Shown here: in pieces, positions 35,580 to 44,405 of the stretch
Layout of the letters: each line of letters starts with the position of its first letter
Position numbering within the stretch: the stretch's first letter is position 1
Source: Yinghuangia sp051388915
Lineage (GTDB): Bacteria > Actinomycetota > Actinomycetes > Streptomycetales > Streptomycetaceae
Assembly: GCF_051388915.1 (NCBI RefSeq)
Contig: NZ_JBPKBH010000028.1
Coordinates: 1 to 64,000, forward strand
Reading direction: 5' to 3'
Length of the DNA: 64,000 nt
Made by a program: the position numbers and the translations under genes
The notes under the pieces: generated by a model
Databases searched by the model: none
Told to the model about the DNA's origin: nothing
What the model saw: only the letters and a program-made list of their open reading frames with translations

Positions 35580-38500
35580 TCAGCCCCGGGGCTTCTCGCG
35601 GATCTCGAACGTCTCGATGCGGTCGTCCACCTTGATGTCGTTGTACGACCCGAGGTTGATACCGCACTCGAAGCCCTCGCGGACCTCGGTGACGTCGTCC
35701 TTCTCGCGGCGCAGGCCCTCGATGGTGAGGTTGTCGGCGACAACCGCACCATCGCGGATGAGGCGGGCCTTCGCGTTGCGGCGCATCTGGCCGGAGGTGA
35801 CCATGCAGCCCGCGATGTTGCCGAGCTTGGACGAGCGGAAGACCGCGCGGATCTCCGCCGTGCCGAGCTGGACCTCTTCGTACTCGGGCTTGAGCATGCC
35901 CTTGAGCGCGGCCTCGATCTCCTCGATGGCCTGGTAGATGACCGAGTAGTACCGGACGTCCACGCCTTCGCGCTCGGCCATGGTCCGCGCCCGGCCCTCC
36001 GGCCGGACGTTGAAGCCGATGATGATCGCGTCCGAGGCCACCGCCAGGGTGACGTTGGACTCGGTGATCGCGCCGACGCCGCGGTCGATGATCCGCAGTT
36101 CGACGTCCTCGCCGACCTCCAGGTTGAGCAGCGCGTCCTCAAGGGCCTCGACCGAACCGGACACGTCGCCCTTGAGGATGAGGTTGAGCTGCTGGACCTG
36201 GCCCTCCTTGAGCGCCCTGTCCAGGTCCTCCAGCGACACCCGCTTGTTGCGGCGGGCGAGCAGCGCGTTGCGGTTGGCCGCGGCACGCTTCTCGGCCACC
36301 TGGCGGGCGGTGCGCTCCTCCTCGACCACGAGGAAGTTGTCACCGGCGCTGGGCACCGTGGTGAGACCGAGCACCAGGACGGGACGGGCCGGACCCGCCT
36401 CCGCCACGTTGTTGCCGTTCTCGTCGAGCATCGCGCGCACGCGGCCGTACGACTCGCCGACCACGATCGCGTCGCCGACCCGCAGCGTGCCGCGCTGCAC
36501 CAGGACGGTCGCGACGGAGCCGCGGCCCTTGTCCAGGTGCGCCTCGATCGCGATGCCCTGGGCCTCCTGGTCGGGGTTGGCCTTGAGCTCCAGCGCCGCG
36601 TCGGCGGTCAGGATGACCGCCTCCAGCAGCTCGTCGATGCCCATCCCCTGCTTGGCGGAGATGTCGACGAACATGGTCTCGCCGCCGTACTCCTCCGCCA
36701 CCAGGCCGTACTCGGTCAGCTGGCCGCGGACCTTGGTCGGGTCCGCGCCTTCCTTGTCGATCTTGTTGACCGCGACCACGATCGGCACGTCCGCCGCCTG
36801 CGCGTGGTTCAGCGCCTCAATCGTCTGCGGCTTGACGCCGTCGTCCGCCGCGACCACGAGGATCGCGATGTCCGTCGACTTCGCACCACGGGCACGCATG
36901 GCGGTGAACGCCTCGTGGCCCGGGGTGTCGATGAGCGTGATCCTGCGCTCGTCGCCGTTGACCTCGGTGGACACCTGGTAGGCGCCGATGTGCTGGGTGA
37001 TGCCGCCGGCCTCGCCCGCGACCACGTTGGTCTTGCGGATCGCGTCGAGGAGGCGGGTCTTGCCGTGGTCGACGTGGCCCATGACGGTGACGACCGGCGG
37101 ACGCGGCCGCAGGTCCTCCTCGTCGCCCTCGTCCTCGCCCCATTCGAGGTCGAAGGACTCGAGCAGCTCGCGGTCCTCCTCCTCGGGGCTGACGATCTGC
37201 ACGTCCCAGTCCAGCTCCACGCCGAGGTCCTTCAGGTCCTCGTCGGAGCAGGACTGCGTGGCGGTCAGCATCTTGCCCAGGTGGAACATGATCTGGACGA
37301 GCGAGCCGGGGATCGCGCCGATCTTGTCCGCGAAGTCGGTCAGCGAGGCGCCGCGCGACAGGCGGAGGACACCGCCGTTGCCGCGGGGAGCCTGCACACC
37401 GCCGATCGCGGGAGCCGACATGTTGTCGAACTCTTGGCGACGCTGGCGCTTCGACTTGCGGGCACGGCCGGGACGACCGCCCGGACGACCGAAGGCGCCC
37501 TGCGTGCCGCCGCGACCGCCGGGGCCGCCGCGACCGCCGCCGGGACGACCGGCGAAACCGCCGCCGCCACCCGGACGACCGGCACCGCCGCCGCCACCGG
37601 GACCGCCGGGACGACCGGCACCGCCGCCGCCCGGACCGGCCGGACGACCGGCGAAGCCGCCGCCGCCCGGACGACCGGCACCGCCGCCGGGACGACCGCC
37701 GGGGCCGCCGCCGGGACGGCCCGGACCGCCGCCCGGGCGCGGGCCCGGAGCCGGACGGTTGGGCATCATGCCGGGGTTGGGACGGGGGCCGCCGGGACCG
37801 CCCGAACCGCCCGGACGGGGACCGCCCGGACCGCCGGAACCACCCGGACGGGGACCGCCGGGACCACCCGGCGCCGCCGGACGCGGACCGCCGGGGCCGC
37901 CGCCCGGACCCGGGCGCTGACCGCCCGGCGCCTGCGGACGCGGCATGCCCGTGCTACCCGAGGTGAACGGGTTGTTGCCCGGACGCGGACCCGCGGGACG
38001 CGGGGCGGCCGGACGCGCGCCGGCACCGCCGGGGGCGCCGCTGCGCCCACCGGGACCGGACTGGCCGCCCGGACGCGGGCCGGACTGGCCCGGACGCGCG
38101 CCCGGACGGGCCGCGGGGGCACCGGGGGACGCGGCGGCCGGACGCGGCGCGCTCGGCGTCTGCGGGGCGCCGGACGCCGGAGCGGCACTCGGACGCGGGC
38201 CCGGACGGGCACCCGGAGTGGGCGCGCCGCCGCCGCGCTGCGCGGGACCGGGCTGGGCCGGACCCGGCTGGCCGGGACCGGGCTGCGCGCCGGGGCGCGG
38301 GGCACCGGCGGGCGTACGNNNNNNNNNNNNNNNNNNNNNNNNNNNNNNNNNNNNNNNNNNNNNNNNNNNNNNNNNNNNNNNNNNNNNNNNNNNNNNNNNN
38401 NNNNNNNNNNNNNNNNNNNNNNNNNNNNNNNNNNNNNNNNNNNNNNNNNNNNNCGGGCCCGCGGCGGGGCGCGGGCCGGGAGTCGGGGCTCCGCCGGCCG

Positions 38501-38777
38501 GGCGCGGGCCCGGGCGTGCGGAGGTGGAGGGGGCCGCGGCGGCCGCCGGACCCTGCGCGGAAGCCGGGGCCGCAGGGGCCGCGGGCTTGCGCGCGCCAGG
38601 ACGTGCGGAGGGTCCGCCGTCCTTCTTGAATGCGTCAGTCAACTTGCGTACGACCGGTGCCTCGATTGTCGAGGACGCCGACCGGACGAACTCACCGAGT
38701 TCGTTGAGCTTGGCCATGACGACCTTGCTCTCGACTCCGAACTCCTTGGCGAGCTCGTATACCCGGACCTTTGCCAC
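35580..38777 (-). CDS. infB: Translation initiation factor IF-2 (with sequence gap)
   Basis: GTPase that brings initiator tRNA to the 30S subunit. GTG 38777 follows AAGGAG. Residues 1-50 are the first IF2-N domain (VRVYELAKEFGVESKVVMAK). A very long Gly/Pro/Arg-rich linker follows, interrupted by 135 N at 38319-38453. The second IF2-N domain, the G domain (GHVDHGKT, DTPGHEAF, NKID) and the C-terminal tRNA-binding domains are intact. The frame is the same on both sides of the gap, so the gene is probably whole; the 1065-residue length assumes the N count is right. Confidence 0.95.
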   Translation of the reverse strand: MAKVRVYELAKEFGVESKVVMAKLNELGEFVRSASSTIEAPVVRKLTDAFKKDGGPSARPGARKPAAPAAPASAQGPAAAAAPSTSARPGPRPAGGAPTPGPRPAAGPXXXXXXXXXXXXXXXXXXXXXXXXXXXXXXXXXXXXXXXXXXXXXRTPAGAPRPGAQPGPGQPGPAQPGPAQRGGGAPTPGARPGPRPSAAPASGAPQTPSAPRPAAASPGAPAARPGARPGQSGPRPGGQSGPGGRSGAPGGAGARPAAPRPAGPRPGNNPFTSGSTGMPRPQAPGGQRPGPGGGPGGPRPAAPGGPGGPRPGGSGGPGGPRPGGSGGPGGPRPNPGMMPNRPAPGPRPGGGPGRPGGGPGGRPGGGAGRPGGGGFAGRPAGPGGGGAGRPGGPGGGGGAGRPGGGGGFAGRPGGGRGGPGGRGGTQGAFGRPGGRPGRARKSKRQRRQEFDNMSAPAIGGVQAPRGNGGVLRLSRGASLTDFADKIGAIPGSLVQIMFHLGKMLTATQSCSDEDLKDLGVELDWDVQIVSPEEEDRELLESFDLEWGEDEGDEEDLRPRPPVVTVMGHVDHGKTRLLDAIRKTNVVAGEAGGITQHIGAYQVSTEVNGDERRITLIDTPGHEAFTAMRARGAKSTDIAILVVAADDGVKPQTIEALNHAQAADVPIVVAVNKIDKEGADPTKVRGQLTEYGLVAEEYGGETMFVDISAKQGMGIDELLEAVILTADAALELKANPDQEAQGIAIEAHLDKGRGSVATVLVQRGTLRVGDAIVVGESYGRVRAMLDENGNNVAEAGPARPVLVLGLTTVPSAGDNFLVVEEERTARQVAEKRAAANRNALLARRNKRVSLEDLDRALKEGQVQQLNLILKGDVSGSVEALEDALLNLEVGEDVELRIIDRGVGAITESNVTLAVASDAIIIGFNVRPEGRARTMAEREGVDVRYYSVIYQAIEEIEAALKGMLKPEYEEVQLGTAEIRAVFRSSKLGNIAGCMVTSGQMRRNAKARLIRDGAVVADNLTIEGLRREKDDVTEVREGFECGINLGSYNDIKVDDRIETFEIREKPRG
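38319..38453. other. Assembly gap (135 N)
   Basis: A run of exactly 135 N falls within the repetitive Gly/Pro-coding linker of infB. It is a multiple of three and keeps the frame, but the true length is unknown. Confidence 0.99.
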
Positions 38778-38858
38778 GTCGCTCCTTCTGGTCCGGGGTG
38801 GTCGTCCGCCGGACCGTCGCTACCGCATGTACGTACTCATCGCGTACTCATCGAGTGC

Positions 38859-39239
38859 TCATCGCAATCTCGACCTACTTCCAACTCGCGAGGTACTGCT
38901 GTTCCGTTCCGATCCTTGCCCCGCACCATCCGGGGCGACCACGGCGTGCAATCGGGCCAGTTCCAAAGGCCCGCTCACGCGCAACGCCCGCGGGAACGCC
39001 TTCCGGCGCTCCGCGAGGGCAAGACATTCCGGGTCGGGGTGCATGTGCGCACCACGCCCGGGCAAGGTGCCGCGCAGGTCGGGGACGCACGCGCCCTCGA
39101 CCGCCACGACTCGCACCAGGTCGGTCTTGGCGGCACGGGACCGGCATCCCACACACGTACGCACCGGTCCCGCCGTTTCCGGCAGGGCCTGTCGCTTACG
39201 TGGAGATGGGCATGCGTTAACCCGTGTCCGACCAGACAT
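38859..39239 (-). CDS. ylxR: YlxR family RNA-binding protein (DUF448)
   Basis: Small protein between nusA and infB; YlxR members are thought to bind RNA or RNase P RNA. The core RTCVGCRSRAAKTDLVRVV and LPGRGAHMHPDPECLALA, with RRKAFPRAL, identify it. 126 residues, longer than usual because of an extra N-terminal linker (NACPSPRKRQALPETAGP) and a Ser/Arg-rich tail. ATG 39239 starts nine bases after the nusA stop without a clear ribosome site, so coupling is likely. Confidence 0.9.
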   Translation of the reverse strand: MSGRTRVNACPSPRKRQALPETAGPVRTCVGCRSRAAKTDLVRVVAVEGACVPDLRGTLPGRGAHMHPDPECLALAERRKAFPRALRVSGPLELARLHAVVAPDGAGQGSERNSSTSRVGSRSRLR

Positions 39240-39248
39240 CAAGTAAGT

Positions 39249-40286
39249 CTACCGCTCCCCGCCCCGGCGTGGCTCGGGCGTTCCGCCGCCCGGCCGCGCC
39301 TCGCCGCCTGTTCCGCCGCCGGACTCGGTGTCGGGGCGGATGTCGATGCGCCATCCGGTCAGGCGCGCGGCGAGCCGCGCGTTCTGACCTTCCTTGCCGA
39401 TCGCCAGCGACAGCTGGTAGTCGGGGACGGTCACGCGGGCGGACCGGGCGGCCAGGTCGACGACCTCGACGTGGCTCACCCGCGCGGGCGACAGGGCGTT
39501 CGCCACCATCGCCGCGGGGTCGTCCGACCAGTCGACGATGTCGATCTTCTCGCCGTGCAGCTCCGCCATCACCGCGCGCACCCGGGCGCCCATCGGGCCG
39601 ATGCACGCGCCCTTGGCGTTGAGACCGGAGCGGGTCGAGTAGACGGCCATCTTGGTGCGGTGGCCGGCCTCGCGGGCGATCGCGGCGATCTCCACCGAGC
39701 CGTCCGCGATCTCCGGGACCTCCAGCGCGAACAGCTTGCGCACCAGGTTGGGGTGGGTGCGCGAGAGGCCGATCGAAGGGCCCTTGGGGCCGCGGCGCAC
39801 GGTGACGACGTACGCGCGCAGGCGCAGGCCGTGCTCGTAGCGCTCGCCGGGCACCTGCTCGGCGTGCGGCAGGATCGCCTCGACCTTGCCGAGGTCGACC
39901 ATGACGTTGCGCGGGTCCTTGCCCTGCTGCACCACGCCGGAGACGATGTCGCCCTCGCGGCCCGCGTACTCGCCGAAGGTCACTTCCTCCTCGGCGTCGC
40001 GCAGACGCTGGAGAATCACCTGTTTGGCGGTGGTCGCCGCGATGCGGCCGAAGTCGTGCGGGGTGTCGTCGTACTCCCGGACCGTCGCGCCCGACTCGTC
40101 GGTCTCGGCGGCCCACACGGTCACGTGCCCGCTGGCCTTGTCCAGCTCCACACGCGCCCGCGGCTGGCTGCCCGGGGTGTGGTGGTACGCCGTGAGCAGC
40201 GCCGACTCGATCGCCTCGACCAGGCGATCGAATTTGATCTCCTTCTCGCGTTCGAGCCCGCGCAGGGCGCTCATGTCGATGTCCAC
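39249..40286 (-). CDS. nusA: Transcription termination/antitermination factor NusA
   Basis: Binds RNA polymerase and nascent RNA to modulate pausing, termination and antitermination. The N-terminal polymerase-binding domain, an S1 domain (GDIVSGVVQQG) and two KH domains (GLNAKGACIGPMGARVR; YQLSLAIGKEGQNARLAARLTGW) are seen. 345 residues; it lacks the C-terminal acidic repeats of enterobacterial NusA, as usual in actinobacteria. GTG 40286 has GGAGG eight bases upstream and lies three bases after rimP. ATG 40274 is an alternative. Confidence 0.96.
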   Translation of the reverse strand: MDIDMSALRGLEREKEIKFDRLVEAIESALLTAYHHTPGSQPRARVELDKASGHVTVWAAETDESGATVREYDDTPHDFGRIAATTAKQVILQRLRDAEEEVTFGEYAGREGDIVSGVVQQGKDPRNVMVDLGKVEAILPHAEQVPGERYEHGLRLRAYVVTVRRGPKGPSIGLSRTHPNLVRKLFALEVPEIADGSVEIAAIAREAGHRTKMAVYSTRSGLNAKGACIGPMGARVRAVMAELHGEKIDIVDWSDDPAAMVANALSPARVSHVEVVDLAARSARVTVPDYQLSLAIGKEGQNARLAARLTGWRIDIRPDTESGGGTGGEARPGGGTPEPRRGGER

Positions 40287-40289
40287 GTC

Positions 40290-40835
40290 CTACGCCTCCT
40301 CGTTCATGTCGTCGGTGTCCTCGCCGTCCTCGTCGCCCGGCGTGGCGTCCGCGTCCCCGTCGTTGTCCGCGTCCGCGTTCTTGCGGTTGAACTCGATCTG
40401 CACGGCGGCCTTGGCGACGTCTGCATATGCGACGCGCCGCGTGGTGCCGTCCACGTCCAGGTCGACGCCGTCCGCGTCCGCGGCCTTGACCCGGCCGGTG
40501 ACCTTGCCGCCTTCGACAAGCTGGACCTCGACGAGGCGGCCGACGGAGCGGCGCCAGTGGCGCTCCGCCGTCAGGGGCCGGTCGACGCCGGGGGTGGTGA
40601 CCTCAAGAACGTACGGCTGACTGCCCATCACATCGGACGCGTCCAGCGCCTCGGACGACTTGCGGCTCACCGCCGCGACCGCGTCCAGGTCCACTCCGCC
40701 GTCGGCGTCCACCACGATGCGCAGCACGCGGCGCTTGCCCGCGGGGCTGACGGAGACATCCTCAAGATCGACCCCCGCACCCGCGGCGACAGGTTCCAGC
40801 AGCTCCCGCAGCCGGTCCCTCTGGGTGGTGCTCAT
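40290..40835 (-). CDS. rimP: Ribosome maturation factor RimP
   Basis: Needed for 30S subunit assembly. The N-terminal domain holds VDLEDVSVSPAGKRRVLRIV, then YVLEVTTPGVDRPLT, the family signature; the C-terminal SH3-like domain follows and the last 25 residues are Asp/Glu-rich. ATG 40835 gives 181 residues. First gene of the minus-strand operon, with a possible promoter at 40907-40934. Confidence 0.94.
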   Translation of the reverse strand: MSTTQRDRLRELLEPVAAGAGVDLEDVSVSPAGKRRVLRIVVDADGGVDLDAVAAVSRKSSEALDASDVMGSQPYVLEVTTPGVDRPLTAERHWRRSVGRLVEVQLVEGGKVTGRVKAADADGVDLDVDGTTRRVAYADVAKAAVQIEFNRKNADADNDGDADATPGDEDGEDTDDMNEEA

Positions 40836-40906
40836 CCGGACGACTCCTCGGCTGCGTGTGCTGTTGTCGCGATCTGCGGGCGGGTCGGCTTCTCGGACCG
40901 GCCGCT

Positions 40907-40934
40907 CAGGTAGACAACAGTATCCGGTCCGCAA
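40907..40934 (-). promoter_or_regulatory. Possible promoter of the rimP-nusA-infB operon
   Basis: On the minus strand TTGCGG (40929-40934) and TACCTG (40907-40912) are 16 bp apart, about 70 bp before the rimP start codon. Moderate consensus match in the right place. Confidence 0.35.
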
Positions 40935-41053
40935 CAGTTCGCGTGCACGCACGGTCAGCCGCCCGGCCGCACGGTGACCGATGCGATAGCGTCCGACTGG
41001 GCCCGCGCCGTGCGCGGGAAAACGGGTGCACACGATCAGCGGGAGTCGAAGCA

Positions 41054-41542
41054 ATGCGCGACGCGGGGCCGACGCGCAGGACCGTTCTGACCGGCCTGGG
41101 CGCGCTCTTCGCGGTCGGGCTCGGAGCGACGGCCTGTACCTCGGACGACAGTTCCGGTCCGACGCCCGCGCAGCGCAAGGAGGACGACCAGATCCGCGAG
41201 CGGGCCAAGCAGGCGGCGGCCGACCTCCTGAACCGCTACGACGCGGTCGTCGCGGCCCATCCGGACCTCGGCGCGCAGCTGCGCCCGTACGCCGACGAAG
41301 TGGCCCTGCACCTCACCACCTTCGGCGGCGTCCGCACCGCGCCGCCCGCCGCCACTCCCCCGGGTGAATCCGTGCCCGCCGACGCCAAGGCCGCGCTCGC
41401 CGACCTGGCCACGCGCGAGCAACAGGGCGCGGACGGCCGCCTGGTCGACCTGCCTGCCGCGAGCCCCGAACTGGCGCGCGTCCTCGCGTCGGTCTCCGCC
41501 TGCCAGTTCGTCCACGCGCAGAACCTCGGGAGCGCCGCATGA
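41054..41542 (+). CDS. Tat-type lipoprotein preceding the DUF4439 protein
   Basis: 162 residues. TRRTVLTG followed by a hydrophobic stretch and GATAC is a twin-arginine signal with a lipobox, Cys about residue 28. The mature part is helical (DDQIRERAKQAAADLLNRYDAVVAAHP) with one more cysteine near the end and no recognised catalytic motif. It is translationally coupled (ATGA) to the ferritin-like protein, so the two may work as a pair at the membrane, but the role is unknown. It diverges from rimP. Confidence 0.82.
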   Translation: MRDAGPTRRTVLTGLGALFAVGLGATACTSDDSSGPTPAQRKEDDQIRERAKQAAADLLNRYDAVVAAHPDLGAQLRPYADEVALHLTTFGGVRTAPPAATPPGESVPADAKAALADLATREQQGADGRLVDLPAASPELARVLASVSACQFVHAQNLGSAA

Positions 41543-42066
41543 CGACACCTTCTCCCACGGGCAAGGAAAGCCCGCTGGTCCAGGCACTCCAATCCCTGCT
41601 CGACGCCGAGAACGCGGCCGTCTACGGCTACGGCGTCGTCGGCGCGAAGTCGGACGGGGCCGCGCAGGCCCAGGCGCGGACGGCGTACGACGCCCACCGC
41701 GCGCGGCGCGACGAGGTCGAGGGGCTGATCACCGGGCAGGGCGGGCGGCCGCGGGCCGCCGCAGCGGCCTACACCCTGCCGTTCGCGGTCGACACGTCCG
41801 CCGATGCCGCGCGCCTTGCGGTGTACCTGGAGGACGGCGTGGCCGCGCACTTGGTCGACCTGGTCGCCGCATCTGGCGGTGACCAGCGCATCTCCGCGGC
41901 GAAGTGGCTCCAACAGAATGCGGTCGAGGCCGCGCGCTGGCGCGGCGCGAGTGTGGCCTTCCCCGGACTTCCCGAGCGCGCCGCGCCGGGCGGGCCCGCG
42001 GCCGCGCCGTCGGCGGCGTCCGCCGTGTCGGGTGCCCCGCGCGCCGGTTCGGGGCAGCCCTCGTGA
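41539..42066 (+). CDS. Ferritin-like DUF4439 domain protein
   Basis: 175 residues with the four-helix ferritin-like pattern: LQSLLDAENAAVYGYGVVGA carries the conserved Glu and Tyr positions, and AYDAHRARRDEVEGLI and LAVYLEDGVAAHLVDLV supply further helices. An Ala/Pro/Gly/Ser tail starts near 145. Whether it binds metal is not known. It overlaps the lipoprotein stop by ATGA and the next gene by GTGA. Beside rimP in many actinobacteria. Confidence 0.85.
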   Translation: MTTPSPTGKESPLVQALQSLLDAENAAVYGYGVVGAKSDGAAQAQARTAYDAHRARRDEVEGLITGQGGRPRAAAAAYTLPFAVDTSADAARLAVYLEDGVAAHLVDLVAASGGDQRISAAKWLQQNAVEAARWRGASVAFPGLPERAAPGGPAAAPSAASAVSGAPRAGSGQPS

Positions 42067-42980
42067 CCTCGCCGGTGGAAGTGCCCGAGCGGCTGGTGCG
42101 CACCGCGCTGCGCTGGTGCGGCGAGGAGGCCGCCCGGCCATGGCTGGACGCCCTGCCGGACTCCGCCGCCGAGTTCCTGGACCGCTGGCACCTGACCGCC
42201 GAGCGCCCGGTGCTGCCCGGCGGCGCGTTGAGCCTGACGCTGCTGGTCCGGCGCGAGGACGACACCCCGGCGACGCTCAAGCTCGGGTTCGTCGACCGCT
42301 ACACCGCGCACGAGGCCGACGCTCTGGCGATATGGGCCGGCCGCGGCGCCGTGCGCCTGCTGGACGCCGACGCCCCGCGCGGCGCGCTGCTGCTCGAACG
42401 CCTCCAGCCCGACGTCTCGTTGCGCTCGCTGCCCGAGGACCGGGCGATGCTCGAAGCCGTCGAGGTGCTGCGCCACCTGTGGATCGCGCCGCCCGAGGAC
42501 TCCGCGATCGACCTGGTCTCGGACCGCGTCGGGCACTGGGTCGAGTCGATGCCCCGGCGGTTCGCCGAGCTGGGCGGGCCCTGCCCCGAGGCGCTGCTGG
42601 ACGAGGCCGTCTCGCTGTGCTCGGAACTGGCGGCGTCCCAGCCGAGCGTGGTCGTCCTGCACACCGACTGCCACCACGGCAACGTGCTGGCGGCCGAGCG
42701 CACCAAGTGGCTGGCCATCGACCCGCGGCCGATGCTCGGCGAACCCGCGTTCGACCTCGGTCCGCTGGTCCGCGACCGGCTGGCCACCGTCGTCGCCGAG
42801 ACCCGCCCGCAGGCGGTGGTCCGACGGCGCGTGACGTGGCTGGCGAACTCCCTTGAACTGGACGTCGAGCGGGTGCGCGGCTGGGCGCTGGTGCAGGCGC
42901 TCGCACTCGGGCTGTGGTGCGTATCGGTGGGCGATCCGGCGGGCGAGGACATGCTGTCCGTCGCCGAGTGGCTGTCCTGA
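42063..42980 (+). CDS. Aminoglycoside/hydroxyurea antibiotic resistance kinase family protein
   Basis: 305 residues of the APH(6)/hydroxyurea kinase family (PF04655), related to streptomycin 6-phosphotransferase. Visible are the nucleotide-binding LTLLVRREDDTPATLKLGF with the lysine, the catalytic VVLHTDCHHGNVL (Asp after His-Thr) and the metal-binding AIDPRPMLGEPAFDLG. GTG 42063 overlaps the upstream stop as GTGA. The chromosomal, coupled setting suggests a housekeeping or self-protection kinase; actual substrate is unknown and resistance should not be assumed. Confidence 0.85.
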   Translation: MTSPVEVPERLVRTALRWCGEEAARPWLDALPDSAAEFLDRWHLTAERPVLPGGALSLTLLVRREDDTPATLKLGFVDRYTAHEADALAIWAGRGAVRLLDADAPRGALLLERLQPDVSLRSLPEDRAMLEAVEVLRHLWIAPPEDSAIDLVSDRVGHWVESMPRRFAELGGPCPEALLDEAVSLCSELAASQPSVVVLHTDCHHGNVLAAERTKWLAIDPRPMLGEPAFDLGPLVRDRLATVVAETRPQAVVRRRVTWLANSLELDVERVRGWALVQALALGLWCVSVGDPAGEDMLSVAEWLS

Positions 42981-42999
42981 GCGCCGTGCTCCCGCGCGC

Positions 43000-43533
43000 T
43001 CACTCCACGAGCAGCGGCAGTTCCGCACCCATCACGCAGTACGGCCGGACGTTGCCGGGGAACAGCACCGGCACGGCCAGGTCCACGAACCCCACGCCGT
43101 AGTACAGCTTTCGGGCCGGAGTGTCCTCGTCGACGGCCGACAGCAGGATGCGCGTGCGGTCCTGCCCCTGGCACAGCAGGCTGAGCAGCGTGCGCCCGAC
43201 CCCTCGTCCCTGCCACTCGGGGAGCACGTGCAACTCCCCCACCACGAAGGCGTCGTCGAGCCAGTCCGCATGCCCGGTGCGGGCGAGGTACGGCTCGATG
43301 ACCATGCTCCACCACTGGTCCTTGAGGTTCGGGTAGCCGTAGCCGAACCCGATCAACCGCCCCTCGGGCGAAAACGCCCCGAGCGCACGCACCCCGGGGA
43401 ACTGGGCGTGCCGCTGCACTATGCGGCGCCGCACCGACATCTCGTCGTCGGTGAGACCGAACGCCAGCGCCTGCACCTCGACCGTCTCGACGGTGTACGC
43501 GGCGAGGTCGATCAGCCGACACGTCCATTCCAT
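43000..43533 (-). CDS. GNAT family N-acetyltransferase
   Basis: 177 residues. The acetyl-CoA motif is LPEWQGRGVGRTLLSLL, preceded by the acceptor-site strand VVGELHV; KLYYGVGFVDLAVPVLF is the usual C-terminal part. ATG 43533. It lies 26 bp after the other GNAT gene on the minus strand and converges with the kinase gene, 19 bp apart. Substrate unknown. Confidence 0.87.
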   Translation of the reverse strand: MEWTCRLIDLAAYTVETVEVQALAFGLTDDEMSVRRRIVQRHAQFPGVRALGAFSPEGRLIGFGYGYPNLKDQWWSMVIEPYLARTGHADWLDDAFVVGELHVLPEWQGRGVGRTLLSLLCQGQDRTRILLSAVDEDTPARKLYYGVGFVDLAVPVLFPGNVRPYCVMGAELPLLVE

Positions 43534-43559
43534 GGCGGGGACGCTATCGCAGCGGCCGG

Positions 43560-44405
43560 TCAGAACAGCACGCTCATGAACGCGCCGGTCTCCGCGAAGC
43601 CGACGCGGCGGTACGCGGCGCGGGCCGGCAGGTTGTAGCTGTTGACGTACAGGCTGGCGATCGGGGCCACTTCGCGCAGCGCGAAGTCCAGCACCGCCGC
43701 CATGCCGGTCTCGGACAGCCCCTCGCCGCGCCGGTCCGGGGCCACCCACACGCCCTGGATCTGGCACGCGCGCGGGGTGACCGCGCCGATCTCCGCCTTG
43801 AACACCACGCGGCCGTCCTCGATACGGGCGAACGCCCTTCCCGAGTTGACCAGTTCGGCCACCCGGGCGCGGTAGAGGGCGCCGCCGTCGCCGACGAGCG
43901 GACTGACGCCGACCTCCTCGGTGAACATCGCGACGCAGGCGGGCATCACGATGTCGATCTCCTCGCGCCGCACCCGCCGCACGGCGGGATCGGGGGTGAC
44001 CGTCGCGGAGGGCCGGGTGGCGACCATGAGCGGCTGCACCGGGCGTACGTCGCGCGCCGGTCCCCAGGAAGGCTCCAGCAGCCCCCACAGGTTCGCCGCG
44101 GCGTCGGCGGGACCGACGATCGACGAGCACCGGCGCCCCTGGCGGCGGGCTCGGTCGGCGAAGGACCGTATGGCCTCCGGCCCGGCCTCGACCGGGACGA
44201 GATTGGCGCCCGCGTAGCACAACGACGCCAGCCGGCCGCTCTCGTAGTAGCCCCAGAGCTCCCCGCCGAGCCGCCACGGGTCCGCTCCGGCGAGGTGCAC
44301 GCGCGACGCGACGAAGACGTTGGTCACCGGGTCGCGGTCCAACAACTCCAGGACCGCGGGCAGGTCGGTGCCGTCGAGGACTTTGGAGGAAACCGAGCTC
44401 AGCAC
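43560..44405 (-). CDS. GNAT acetyltransferase with DUF4081 domain
   Basis: 281 residues: an N-terminal DUF4081-type domain (VLELLDRDPVTNVFVASRV, GGELWGYYESGRLASLCYAG, CSSIVGPAD) and a C-terminal GNAT domain with IQGVWVAPDRRGEGLSETGM and YVNSYNLPARAAYRRVGF. Such proteins sit next to ispG in streptomycetes; here two hydrolase genes lie between. GTG 44405 aligns with homologues (VLSSVSSKVL); three codons upstream another GTG is possible. Substrate unknown. Confidence 0.9.
   Translation of the reverse strand: MLSSVSSKVLDGTDLPAVLELLDRDPVTNVFVASRVHLAGADPWRLGGELWGYYESGRLASLCYAGANLVPVEAGPEAIRSFADRARRQGRRCSSIVGPADAAANLWGLLEPSWGPARDVRPVQPLMVATRPSATVTPDPAVRRVRREEIDIVMPACVAMFTEEVGVSPLVGDGGALYRARVAELVNSGRAFARIEDGRVVFKAEIGAVTPRACQIQGVWVAPDRRGEGLSETGMAAVLDFALREVAPIASLYVNSYNLPARAAYRRVGFAETGAFMSVLF

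Noticed and set aside
35370..40913. A very long plus-strand open frame (over 1800 codons) running across infB, ylxR, nusA and rimP
   Set aside because: It is antisense to well-recognised genes, has Arg/Gly/Thr-rich low-complexity translation, and spans the N gap. High-GC codon bias leaves the opposite strand free of stops.
42063..42980. Acquired antibiotic resistance determinant
   Set aside because: It is coupled to two chromosomal genes, has host-like composition and no mobile element nearby; the family name does not prove resistance.
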